The notes beneath the pieces are model-generated. The model was given only the letters and a program-made list of their open reading frames with translations, was not told where the DNA came from and did no database searches. A stretch of 64,000 nucleotides of DNA, taken from positions 46,952,309 to 47,016,308 of the forward strand of contig JACMZG010001870.1 of assembly GCA_018340805.1 (NCBI GenBank). Direction: 5' to 3'. The translations under genes were made by a program, and so were the position numbers. Below, one piece after another: positions 1-12,600 of this stretch (the stretch's first letter is position 1; each line of letters opens with the position of its first letter). Origin of the DNA: Microvelia longipes (Eukaryota; Arthropoda; Insecta; Hemiptera; Veliidae).

Positions 1-960
1 ACTCTTAACTTTTATCTTAAGAAGGTATATCATTTGAAGTTTATTAACTAGTTTTTAGGGAGTAAAAAAAAAACACTTTTCACTCCCTAAGTTGTAAAAG
101 TACTTTTTATTCCCTAATAGTTGTATTCATATAACTATTCCCTAATAGTTATATAGTTATTCATGTAACTATTCCCTTATATAGTTGTCTTCAATTCCCT
201 AAATAAAAGAATAACATTTTTTTTTATTAATTTTTTTGTAAGCGGCACCCCTGCTTCCAAATTAATAGGGAGGACCCAATCGGAAAAATATTTTTTAGAA
301 GCTCAAAATACATTTTAGGCCCAATATAAGTTGTTTGGGGCAAAAAAATGTTGATTTTCTTTGGGGGAGGGGGTGGTACCCCTAAAACTTATTAAGGGGA
401 CTGAACCAAAAATAAAATAAAAATATATTATGAAAAAATAAATAAATACGAAAAGAAAAAGCTTACAATAATTAAATTACATTAGCATCTAGAGATAAAA
501 TTTTGTAAGCATCTCAAGTGTCAAATACTCTATTCCATCTCAATAATTACTTTCCTTGGCTTCGCCTTAAGAGTTAACTGTCATTACTCCCTCATATTTG
601 CCTTAAGAGTTAAATAAATAAATACCTCAGCTTCCCCTTAGGAGTTAATTGTCATTACTCCTTCAGCTTTGCCTTAAGAGTTAAATACATAAATACCTCA
701 GCTTCGCCTCGGGAGTTAACTGCTATGTTTCCCTCAGCTTTTACTTTTGGAAACGACTAACTGCTCAGGGAAATAATATCTGCTTTACTACCCTGGTACA
801 TAAATAACTATTCTTCCTACGTCGAACAAAAACAAATACTCATAACAAAATGATTCATTTTTAATCTAAAAAAGAATAAGAATAAAAAATAAACTAAGCT
901 TTTATAAGATTTGATATTTACAAAAAAATATTTTACAAATATTATATATTAATTTACATA
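1..960. repeat. Low-complexity dispersed repeat, copy 1
   Basis: No gene is visible. The stretch mixes 'actccctaa' type motifs, G-rich islands ending in 'ggcacccct', and several imperfect units built around 'gccttaagagttaa' (about 550-720). The same order of motifs recurs at 2520-3300, including 'agataaaattttgtaagca' versus 'agataaaatcttgtatgca'. This makes the two stretches diverged direct copies about 2.5 kb apart. The element class is unknown. Confidence 0.55.
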
Positions 961-1199
961 ATATATTTGTTTCAACAATAATTCATATTTTTTTTTACAA
1001 TAAACGTACACAAAATGGTCATAATAGTTATGATAATAGTAGTTATAAACATATTTTGTCAATATTACAATTATTGTATTTAAAAATAAAGGCCAGTATT
1101 CAGCAACATATACATAGGGCATTGATATAGAGAGGTTAACATTATAATATGTTAGTTACACATAATAGATCAAGGGTGAAATAATATAAAAACCAAGTA

Positions 1200-1290
1200 G
1201 GGAAACTCCTATACTAACCTGTGTAAAAAAATTCAGACATGCGTGATCAGCTGATAGCTGGCTCAAAAATAAAAAATAGCTTAAATTAGA
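1200..1290 (+). repeat. Short dispersed repeat ('tatactaacctgtgta')
   Basis: The block 'tatactaacctgtgta' followed by an 'attcagacatg' and 'gatcagctgatagctggctc' stretch recurs at about 27935-28005 and partly at 45720-45760. Class unknown. Confidence 0.5.
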
Positions 1291-2240
1291 ATAACTGCAC
1301 TTGACCCTTTTAGGATTTAGGTTTTTTTATTTAATTTTACTGGCAACACTGATAACGTTTGGTGAGTTTTAATTTTTATTGTGTTTTCGCACTTTACTAT
1401 GTACATGATTATTTAATAGTTTTGTATTAAATTCTGTGAAATAATTGTTACAATAATTTAGTTAAAGAAAAAGAGAAACTATAGTAAAGGTAAATCACAT
1501 GTTTTGATTTTAGAGAACGTACAGACGACAGTGTAATGCCTTAAATATAACTTGAAATTACGATTGCTTTAATTATATTCAAAAATTTAGGTTAATGTAG
1601 TTAAATTACTAGTCACAATTAATATTTGAAGGGAGAAAACAAATATCACTTACAAAAATATACTAAGGTAAGTAGTGCATACGAAAAAAAAGTTTAATTA
1701 GCTGCTTATTGAAGGTAATTTAAACAACCTGGTATTTAAAGATTTGCACTTAAACCTCTATCAGATATGACAAAACCTATTCCTTACACAAGTTATTAAC
1801 ATTTTTCACTAAAATGTACAAAGAAATGCAATAAAAACAATAATTTTGAGTGCCATAAATAGTGTGTTTACACTTACAACAGTAAAACAAGATGGCTGCA
1901 CCCATGGGAAAATTTGAGACAGCTCCCTGGTGGACAAAATGTGAACTACATTCCAGGTCTCACAGAAATCACAGTTGTTTCCCTACTTGGTTTGTATATT
2001 ACTTTAATCAAGGGTAATCATTTCAGACCAATCACAATGTTTTCTAGCTCAGTCAATTCTAACCTATACATGGTACTTAAGAGACTACTGAACGGGTTTT
2101 AATATTCTCCATTGAGGATAAACTTTCTAAAGGGGCAAAATATATTTATTTGTCATTTTAAAGTAAACAACTATACAAGATATAAAATAATAAAACAAAA
2201 TGAATATAATAAAAAATAAATACTGTCAGCAGAGTTAATA

Positions 2241-2246
2241 TGTATA

Positions 2247-2330
<84 letters not shown>
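2241..2330. repeat. (AT)n microsatellite
   Basis: Almost pure alternating AT over about 90 bp with one phase break near the start. Confidence 0.95.
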
Positions 2331-2333
<3 letters not shown>

Positions 2334-2519
2334 GAAGAACAAGATGATATAGATCAAGTTTAAGTCAGGATTAAGCAACTAGCTATGTATTCTGCTGAAA
2401 ATTATAATTAAAAGAAGTATAACTGTTTTTTTGATTTGGTACAAAAATTACCCAAAAAAAGTATATGTACTTAAGAAACAACAGCAAAAGGTAAACAAGG
2501 AATTATATTGTTTTTATCT

Positions 2520-3300
2520 CCAGATGATATACAGTGGGAAGTTTATTGACTAGTTTCAAAGAAGTAAAGAAGTACTTTTAACTCCCATAGGAGAAAAAGT
2601 TACTTTTCACTCTCTATATTAACTACCAAGGAAAAAATGAAATTTTTTTCTCCCTTGGGAGTGAAAAATGTTTCCTATAATTGGGGTTGAGAGCCCCCAA
2701 AGCTTAATAGGAGGGGATATTTATTCATTTTTTTGGGATCGGTATCCTCTAATTTTAGAAGGGGACTGATCAATTTTTTAACACTTTCCTGGGGGAAGCA
2801 CCCATAATTTTTTTACTGGCTCAAAATTTGTTTCAGGTTTAAAAAAAAAAAGTTGTAAAGAAGAATAATTTTTTTTTTTTTTTTGGTGTGGCACCCCATA
2901 AATGTATGAAAGAGGAGACTCCAAACCAAAAAAATAAAATACAACAAAAATTAAATTACGTCAACATCTGGAGATAAAATCTTGTATGCACTGATTTGCT
3001 ATTTTAAATTATACTAAATACTATTTTTTCCTTCCATTATTTACCCTCCTGGGCTTTGCTTTGGAAGTTATAAGGCATAACATCCTCAACTTTGCCTCAG
3101 GAGTTAAACACATAAATCCCTCAAAGTCCCGCCGGGAAGTAAATGCTTTGGTTCCTTTAGCATTTGCCTTAGGAACCAACCAAATTCTCAAAGAAATAAT
3201 AGCTTTCTTAACTCCCTCAGTGCATAAGTACCTATTAATCCCTCATTAATTCTTCTACGTTTTTACTATTCAGGTTATTCTGACCTTACCAACAGAAAAA
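2520..3300. repeat. Low-complexity dispersed repeat, copy 2
   Basis: Diverged direct copy of 1-960: the same succession of 'actccc' motifs, a 'ggcacccc' island, an 'agataaaat' block and degenerate 'gccttaggag' units. The 62-codon open frame inside it has no recognisable similarity and I do not call it a gene. Confidence 0.55.
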
Positions 3301-3670
3301 AAAAATAAATGCTTTATTTTTTTATGGAATAACAAAAAGTTTAAAATTAAAAGCACCTAATAAAAAGTAATAAGATAGAGTAAAAAATACATAACGAAGT
3401 AATATTTTATTTACAATATTTATACATTAAAAACTATTTAGCAACAAACAAGGAAACATGGAGACAGGTGGGTCAATTCTATAAAGGATCTTAACGATCT
3501 CTTAGAGTTATAATACTACGTTATGTAACTGGGCAGACACCTGCCATTTCGCGCAAACTGTGTCGCTAAGAAATAGCAAGTCAATGGTTAATGTCAAAAG
3601 CAGTCTGCCAAGCAGCATAAAATAAGAGGGTATTTTTATTATTTTCTTGAATTTTATATTTAGGAAATGG

Positions 3671-3819
3671 TATAACACACGGCTAAAATCAGTTGACAGC
3701 GTGGGAAATAGTGTTGAGAAACCAATTAGGTTGGTTCGATATGAAATGGTAGGACTAACCTTATTGGCTGCCTGGCATTATTTTACCTTGCTGTCAATTG
3801 ATTTTAGCCGTGTGTTATA
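3671..3819. mobile_element. Short MITE family C, copy 1 (149 bp)
   Basis: Both ends carry the inverted repeat TATAACACACGGCTAAAATC and its complement, continuing into TGACAGC. A related copy lies at 9160-9293. There is no coding capacity. Confidence 0.75.
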
Positions 3820-4369
3820 CTATAACTTGAAAAAAAATTCAGCCACAAGGACGTACTTTCTTGGTACTGTAAAAACAATACTTTAGGTTTGTTACTTTAG
3901 AATTATTTACATTATATTGATGGCTTAATGCCAAACCCTCAAAAGTATGTTTTTAGCAGGCCTTACTATAAATGTTTCCAACAGTATAGCAAAATTAAGT
4001 AACAACTAAATGTTTCACAATTATGTCATCAATTTGGTTTCATGTCTATTTTATCCACCAAATTAATTTGAAGGAACCAAAGAAAAAAAAAAGGAAAAAA
4101 ATAAAACATAAACTGATAATAAAGAAGGGTTTCAGATAAAAAAAAATTGGGAACAGTGTACCCAGGTACTTTTCCTCCCAACTTCTGACACGCTTTGCTT
4201 GCCTTTAGAATGTACTAATTATCTAATTTTTATATTATAGTCTTCCACCATAAAAAGTTAAATTCTCCAAAAAAGAGTAAAAATTCTTACTCAAAATTAT
4301 TACATCATTAATACAAAAAATTATGATGGAGTCAGTTATTTGGTACTTAAATAATTTAAAATAAAGGAA

Positions 4370-4590
4370 TATTATTAAAAAAATAAAATAAAATAAAAAA
4401 ATACCAAATATAAAAATACTAAAATACAAATACAAAAATACCAAAATATAAAAATACTAAAATACCAAAATATAAAGATACCAAATATAAAAATACAAAT
4501 ATAAAAATACTAAAATACCAAAATACAAATATAAAAATACCAAAATATAAAAATATCAAATATAAAAATACTAAAATGTTTACTCTTTTT
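4370..4590. repeat. Degenerate A-rich tandem repeat
   Basis: Imperfect units of the form 'aaaatactaaaataccaaa' and 'aaatataaaaatac' repeat over about 220 bp. No gene. Confidence 0.8.
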
Positions 4591-4950
4591 AGGTGTATTT
4601 AATTTTTTATGGTGGAGACAATATTATAAAATAATATTTGTTTAGAATATTCTGACATTATAGTAATTTAACTATGTATATATGTTTTCTTTAAAACATG
4701 AATATGCCTTGTGAATTGGACAAAAAATACAATTATTTCAATTTCTTCAATATTTAAGGCAAAATTTTACGTGTTTTAGTTAAATTATATGTTCTTATAT
4801 TCATTTCAAACTAAATAAACTCATAAATATCACTATACATTTATATAAGTCAGTTTATATGAGAAATCCAGGAGTAAAGGATAGGATGTTTAGAAAATAA
4901 TTTCAGGCGAGAACTCGAAAACCTTCGTATAAGGTAGCCAACAGGTTATA

Positions 4951-5360
4951 CAGTCTATCGTTTAGTTTAAAAATCCCCAAGGTCATAAGTATTTTGGGGA
5001 TTGACCAATCAGAGAAGCCGCTGCCAACCTCTCACTTAAAAAGGGGGAAAAAATCTCTACCACAGTAACCGCTGTAGGGAAAAAACCTTCTTCCCGGCTA
5101 TCGTTCACTTTGTTTGTTGGTGGTTCTTCTTTTGATTACATCGTTTTGAAAAATACTTTCAAATTAATCTTAAAAATGATATTTTAAAATAAAACTTCAC
5201 TAAAGAAATGTAAAAAAACATCGCCAAGAAAATACGGGTGGAATAACCTGATTTGTTTACATAGTTTTTTCCCGCTCTCTTCTTGCAGGGATTTTTTTTT
5301 CTTAAGAATCAGTGGTGTCTAAACTGACCTGTCAAGATTTTTAAACTAAACGATAGACTG
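4951..5360 (+). mobile_element. MITE family A, copy 1 (Tc1/mariner-like ends)
   Basis: Starts CAGTCTATCGTTTAGTTTAA and ends with the inverted repeat AAACTAAACGATAGACTG. It is flanked on both sides by TA, the target duplication of Tc1/mariner elements. About 410 bp with no transposase, so non-autonomous. Five further copies are at 11989, 32523, 46727, 60997 and 61662. Confidence 0.88.
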
Positions 5361-5502
5361 TAGATGTCTATTAAAGGCAAGAGCTGATCATTGTAAAAGT
5401 GCTAAAATAAAGTGTAAACACTTTTTAAAACAATGTGGGTAATAAGACAGATAAATCATTGAGTCATCATCATAGTGTTTCTATCCATGATGTCCTACAT
5501 CC

Positions 5503-5535
5503 CTGAAGATGCCTCACAGTGGAAGCGAAACGTTA
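5503..5535 (+). ncRNA. Hammerhead-like motif, weak
   Basis: CTGAAGA, then T, a GC...GC hairpin with a 'cctcacagtggaa' interior, then GAAACGTT. The layout resembles the better motifs at 7314, 14590 and 14265, but stem II is poorly paired and stem I is not convincing. It probably marks a Penelope-like element fragment. Confidence 0.3.
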
Positions 5536-5589
5536 GATTCTTCATCTACATTGAGACTGTCACCACGGGAAGACCCTAAATCTTCATGA

Positions 5590-6129
5590 CTTAGAATAAT
5601 ACTATATATAGAAGGAGCACAGAACCGAAAACACAATGTAATTCCACTGATAACACGAAAGCCGGTTGATTGGTGCACCTAAGTAATGCTGCCAACCTGA
5701 CAACAAAACATTATTTTAAATATTTGTCATAAATGTCTATTATTGAAGAAAGATCGTAAAGAACAAATATTATAACATAAAACACCTGCTGAGTACTTAA
5801 TAAAACCGGTCTTAGATGGCAAAAGGGTTGCGGAATACAAGAATCTACATTTAGTTGACGAGGACTACTTTTTATATATAATTTTAATAAATACGTTAAA
5901 CTACAATTTAAAATGCTTTAAATATTGCCATGCACCAATATTTATATTAGTATTTTATGAAAAATCAATCATTAATTAATATTAGAACATAATTCAGCAA
6001 CCGGAAGTATTGCCAACTTTTTTTTAGAAAATTGTATATTGTTAGGGTGGCAGCATTACTTAGGTGCACCTGTGAACCGCCTTTCGCGTTATCAGTAGTG
6101 CTCCTTCTATGTATAGTATTATTTTTAAG
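5590..6129. mobile_element. MITE family B, copy 1 (hAT-like, 8-bp TSD)
   Basis: The termini are inverted copies of CTTAGAATAATACTATATAT, followed inward by AGAAGGAGCAC. The flanks are the 8-bp direct repeat CTTCATGA at 5582-5589 and 6130-6137. The inner arms contain 'tgataacacgaaagccggtt' and its inverted partner. About 540 bp and non-coding; 8-bp target duplications are typical of hAT elements. Confidence 0.9.
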
Positions 6130-6236
6130 CTTCATGACAATAACTGCAGAAGCCAACGCTGTTTATTATGTGCAATCTAAGCAAAACTTATAATGTTTGG
6201 TTTAGATTTTAACCTGAATTTGAACCATTGCACTCT

Positions 6237-6250
6237 TTTATTATTTTATT
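6237..6250 (-). terminator. Poly(A) signals of the ADD gene
   Basis: Two overlapping-range AATAAA hexamers read on the minus strand (TTTATT at 6237-6242 and 6245-6250), 115-125 bp past the stop codon of the ADD gene. Confidence 0.6.
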
Positions 6251-6363
6251 TACACTTCTACATTAAGAATGAAACGTTTTTAAATGAAACTTTAGGTCAC
6301 AGTAAAGGCAACACTGTTTGGCTGACGTTACCTAGCTTGAAGCCCATCACCACCTGTTGATAT

Positions 6364-6670
6364 TTAATCATCCAAACAAATAATAGATCCACTTTCATCA
6401 TCGCTAATATTGATTTCCTGAATAAGGACCTCAGGCATAAGGGACATAAAGAAATTAGGTGGTTCCGAGGTTTCGACTTGATCCATATGGACGGCATCGA
6501 GCCTCTCGAGCACGACACTGCAAGGCTTGATGTTGTATTTCTTCAAAAGAAAACTATAATCCGTTGATCCATTAATTTTCACAAATGATTGTTTCCTAGG
6601 CTGCTTTGATAATTTGTTGCGTTTCAATTCCATCTCTTCTATTCTCTTATTGTCTTCTATCGTTTGTAAC
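6364..6670 (-). CDS. ADD1: ADD gene exon 8 (stop codon)
   Basis: Acceptor GTGTCAG. It encodes a charged helix-like segment and a C-terminus ending SGSIICLDD, then TAA at 6366-6364. IICLDD fits the hydrophobic-acidic pattern of SUMO-interacting motifs. Confidence 0.88.
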
Positions 6671-9600
6671 CTGACACAGAAGTAAAAATTAAAATAGAAA
6701 TCACACGGTTCAAGCATCACAGTTTTCATTAGAGAACAGGTAACCCATAACAGTTATTAAGCAAAGAGTTTAATGGACTGTTGATAGTAATTTTAAAACA
6801 ATTTATGACAGTTTTCTGTTTCAAGATAGTTTTTACGTTAATGCCTTGTTTCATATTTGCATTCAGAGGGTTGAAAATCAGCCTTATTTTTATGGATATA
6901 CAAGCAAACATTTTCTGTATATATTTGGTTAATAGAGAGTAGTTTTGTTTCCCTGATCAAGTCAAGTGTACTATAATATTTTCTTTTTCAATGCATAACT
7001 TTAATTATAGATTAATTCCCTTCAAACATATTTACATAACTCAAATAAATACAAAGAAGTTAGTATTTAAGTCAGAATCTTATATTTTTATCTTATTATA
7101 TTTTTATCTTATTATATTTGTATCTTATATTTTTATCTTATATCTTAAAGTCTGCTCTGATTGGTTTATTAACCTTATAGCCTAGAATAATTCTGAGTAA
7201 TAAATAATGACTCACAATTGAGTTTAAAAAAAATACTTTTTTTTAAATTGACAGGTTTCGACAATTAATTAGTCATCGTCAGAGTACATTTATAAACTAA
7301 TTTATAAACTACTCTGACGATGACTAATTAATAGTCGAAACCGGTCAGTTTCCTTTTTATGTATTGTGGTTTGACAATAAATATTTTTTTAAACTCAATT
7401 GTGTTAAATTTTAACCATGTTTAACATATACCACAAAATCTCTGTCAAAAGAACTAATGATTTAAATATTGACTCAATATTGAGTGGTATCAAAAAAATC
7501 ATCCCACAAGTCAGTCTGGATTGAAAATTTGAAAAGTAGACAGTTTTTAACTGGTTTATGTCAAAGGTAAGTCCGACTCAATAAAGTAAAGTTGAAACAG
7601 ATTAATGGTCTTTAAAGTTTAACAAACTATCTATGTGCCGCGGGTCGACCTGGTAGTGTAGGGGCCTACCGTGATCAACTATCTATGTACACACCTGAAA
7701 ACTTGGTTAATTTCCTTGGAAATGCAAACTTCCAAGCTTAAGAATCCATTTCTAGCTTAAATTTACAATTTGCACTTAATAACTTGAGCAATAGTATTAC
7801 GACTTGTTCAAAACATGCCGAAGTTTGAGCAAACAAAAACCAAACACTATCATTGACCATTTCCTAATGTTACTAGGAAATGATACAATGATACTTTGAT
7901 AAGTATCATAAATCAATATCACCAATCACAGGGTTGTATTATAAATAGCCATTTTTTTTCTATCCATAAAGAGCAGAACTGTAATGTCATTATTTACATT
8001 ATGTTCTATAATATAACTGTATTTTTTTTTTCTTATTATAATATATCACATCAAAGGATCTATTCAAACAAGATCCCACAGGATTTACATCCTTTTATTC
8101 TTGTACATTTATAAATAAATAAATAAATAATTTCATAAAATTATATACACATTTAAACTATGTGTGCTGAGTGCTTCAGCATCCCTTCAGAGAAGGACAG
8201 CTCCTCTTTATTTTAAAGTGTTTCTCTCATTTTTAAACAGTATAAAAACCAAGTAGTCCATAAAATAAAGTCTTCTCACTAAAGTTACTCCCCAAGTAAA
8301 AATGTTCAACAATTTTCCTCATTTTAAAATATACAGACGGAGTCAGAGAAGAAGATTAAAATATACTATAATATGCTTAGAATAATACTATATATACTTA
8401 GAATAATACTATATATAGAAGGAGCACTACTGATAACACGAAAAGCGGTTCACTGGTGCAACTAAGTAATGCTGCCACCCTAACAATATACAATTTTCTA
8501 AAAAAAAAAACGTTGGCAATACTTCCGGTTGCTGAATTATTGTGTTCTATTATTAATTAATAATTGATTATTAAATACTAATATAAATATCGGTGCATTA
8601 CAATATTTAAAGCATTTTAAATTGTAGTTTAACGTATTTATTAAAATTATATATAAAAAGTAGTCCTCGTCAACTAAATGTAGATTCTTGTATCTCGCCA
8701 CCCTTTTGCCATCTAAGGCCTGTTTTATTAAATACTCAGCAGGTGTTTTAAGTTATTATATTTGTTCTTTATGATCTTTCTTCATTAATAGATATTTATG
8801 ATAAATATTTAAAAAAAAAAATTGTTGTCAGGTTGGCAGCATTACTTAGGTGCACCAATCAACCGGCTTTCGTGTTATCAGTAGAATTACATTGTGTTTA
8901 CGGTCCTGTGCTCCTTCTATTATAGTATTATTCTAAATAATATGTAATGTTTACCTCCAATTGTCGATATATTCTAAACAAGACTCTACATTCCTTCCTA
9001 TCTTAGCCAGTGAGAAAGTAACATCGGATATAAAGCTCTCTAAAATGTTGGGAGTGACTGAGTCCGGTATTTTAGATTTAACTGATTGTTTGACGTTTTC
9101 AATGCCTGCAATGAACAATTTAAAAATTTACTAAATTATTACACAATGGGAAATTGGGCCCATTGATTATAATCAGTTAACAGCATGGGAAAATAATGGG
9201 AGGGAGCCAATGAGATTACTCCTAGATGTTAAAAAACACCCACTATTTGATATCAGGCTAACACTGTCAACTGATTTTAACTGAGTGTTATACTACAATA
9301 AAAAAAAAATCAGGAACAGGGTACCTTATTAGCTACGTTCATTCTGAGAATATAAAAATCGAGTACAGGGTACCTCGAAACTTTTCCTTGTCACCTGTCG
9401 CTTCCGCTCATTCTCCCTGCTGCGGACTCACTTTTCTCGTACTCAGTATAAACAATTTACCAAATTTATATAGCAGCATGTCTTCGGACTCGCTGCGCTC
9501 ATCCATAGATAGTAAATGCATCCGTTTCATTCTCAGCGATCACTCATACAGCACTGACCACGCTCAATGCAACATAACTTTAATGATCCAACAAAAACCA

Positions 9601-12600
9601 TGGATATACTTGTTGTATTGAAACAAATCATAGTGTACCTATTTATTACATAAAAGTACATACTTGTACCAAATTTCAACTCAATTGGATTATTTTCCGA
9701 TTTTTAAAAATCGTACAAAAGTAATTAGATAACAATTGAACTAATGCTGATAATGAGATGAAACTAGGCACATATGTTAGCCTTATACATAGCTACATGA
9801 GTACCAAATCTAAATCCGTTTGTATAATTTAATAAAATTATTGTCGAGTCATTATTGTGGGTTAATGACATCATAAAAAAATATTTTCAGAATAGCACAA
9901 TTACATCTATAAACTAATTTTTGTACAAAGTTTCAACTCCCTAGCATAAACACATTGGGAGCTACCAAGGATGTTGAATAAAGGGGACGACGCACTAAGT
10001 CGAATTGCCATTCAACAAAGTGACCCCATCGAAAATCAAAACATAGAGATGAATGCAACACGAAACACACGTCAAAAACCAACTGCACATGCTTGGTACG
10101 AACTGCGCATGCTTATGATCCTTATAACAGCGCAGGTCTTAAAATTTAGAGGCAAACTTATAACCTAAGGGGAGGTAAGTTTGCTCCTATTTCTCTACCT
10201 CATAAACTTCCATGGGGTCAGAAATGTTCCTTAATGCGTCATCCCCTTTATTCAACATCCTTGGGAGATACAATGATAACAGACACACACACTGACAACT
10301 TTGTGAAAACCACTTAGGAGGTCTTAAAAACGCCTGAAACTGATAAATCCGGGGACGAATGTGCGTGCGGGAAGACGAAAACAATTGATTTGTAATAACC
10401 TTAACTGACTCTTGGAGGAGGCTTCAATGAGGTTACACAAAGCCCCTGAGAGCCACAAAAAAATGTTTCAGGCCTTTCAATGTATTGAGATATGCTATAT
10501 CTCAAAGTAGGATTTGGCCATTTAGGAATTAAAATGTACAATAAGTTAAACGATGATGTTAAAAGCCAGGAAATTGACAAATTTAATAAAATAGTCAAGG
10601 ACTACTTACTTGATAATCCCTACTATAGTTTAAATGAATTTTTCAAAGATAACAAAAAAGATATATTCAAAATCTAGAAGTGAATATCTTTGTATTGTAT
10701 GTAATGACGAATGTATACCACAAAAAGGGTCTTAAACATAATAAAGATTTTATTTATTTATTTATTTATTATGCCTCCTCTAGTATATATCTCTATGTTA
10801 TTCTATAGGATTTAATGTTAGCCAATCAGACTTGTTCCACTCGGATATAACCTCCTTCAAATATTTGCTTCTCCTCAGTGTCTTCGTCCAAACAGCTAGT
10901 AAATAAACCATATGAGAACTCTACTCAGTAAAGTTTATATAATTTATTATTTATATATTTATTTTATTTTACATTATATATTATTATTTTTATTGTATTA
11001 TTTACCAAATTATCTTTTTTTTTCAACTTTGTATTCATTGGTGAATAAAATAATTCATTAAATAATAATTAATTATATCATATATTATATTTCATAGTAT
11101 TCTTTTATTTAATGTTTATATTTGTGTGTATTATTCTTTTATCACATTTTTATCATCTTTCTCACCATCATAATCACACTTTATTACTTTGATGTTATAT
11201 TTGTTTCCTTTTTTTCCATTAACTTTCCTCCTCTTTGAATGCGATATTTTATTTTTATTTTATAGTCTTGTCAATTTTTCAATTTTGACGTTTACCATTA
11301 ATTTATACTGTAACTTATTCTTTTTATGTTAATTCTGTAAATTTTTGTTTCTTGATTTTTTGTATATTGGCACACACCGTAAATTATAAATAAATAAACA
11401 CAGCAAACAGTATCAAATTTCTCTTTGTTTGTTTTGGCTATTTATTGATAGTTGACAAGAGATAATATTTAGACGTTTTAGTTTGAATGGCTCACCAGTA
11501 AATAATATATCGATTCTAGAAGAGAGTGGCTTGGTAGGTATTCTCCTAGCAGGTTTCTCAGGGGGAGGGGGAGGGGTCACAATCTGCAAGTCATCCTCAT
11601 CCGCCACCAGATCAATGGAACCTTTGCAACACTTTGATAAATCCTTTTTGAATAACTCTTTGTTTTTTCTAAAACAACCAAAGAAAATATTAAGTTAAAA
11701 TTCCAATCTCTCCATGTACAGTACCTTTCTTTCCTTATTTACTCAAAAAAGAAAGAAATAAAGTCCAATAAAGTTCTATCCACAAATATAGTTTAAGCAT
11801 ATAATGATAGTAAAACCGGCTTTCAACCAAATAAAGGTCATCCTCAGTACCTTCTTCTTTATGAAAGAAGTAAAGTTTTCCTTACTCAAGGAGATGTTTT
11901 CTCTATAAGAGAACATTTTATTAGATCTCCATACCACCAGGCTGAGGGATTTGAATAAGCTGGCTTTAAAAGCTTGCCAACATAGTTACAGTCTATCGTT
12001 TAGTTTAAAAATCCCCAAGGTCATAAGTATTTTGGAGATTGACCAATCAGAGAAGCCACTGCCAACCTCTCACTTAAAAAGAGAAAAAATCCCTACCACA
12101 ATAAGCGCTGTAGGGAAAAAACCTTCTTCCCAGCTATTGTTCACTTTGTTTGTGGTTCTTCCTTTGATTACATCGTTTTGAAAACTACTTTCAAATTAAT
12201 CTTAAAAATATATTTTTTTTTAAATAAAACTACACAAAAGAAATGTAAAAAAACATCGCCAAGAAATACGGGTAAAATAACCTGATTTGTTACATAGTTT
12301 TTTCCCGCTCCCTTCTTGCAGGGATTTTTTCTTAAGAATCAGTAGTGTCTAAACTGACTTGTCAAGATTTTTAAAGTAGTCGAAAGACTGTAACTATGGT
12401 TTTGGCCAACAAGGCAAAGCTGATGTAACAAAACAAACTAAGTGTTTAAATCTTTCCTTTGTGGTATTATAAAGCTTAATTTTAATGAATTTAATTAAAT
12501 TAATCACAAACACGGCACTAGAAGTAATCTAAATAGTAAACTTGTTACTGTGGGGCACAGACTGAATAAATCCAGAACTGGACATGGTTATCTAGGAATC

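Larger units (their letters stand above)
7213..7403. mobile_element. 191-bp palindromic element with two hammerhead-like motifs
   Basis: The outer arms CACAATTGAGTTTAAAAAAA are inverted at the two ends. Each arm holds a hammerhead-like core, one per strand (7282-7250 minus and 7314-7346 plus). Lies in the last intron of the ADD gene. Confidence 0.6.
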
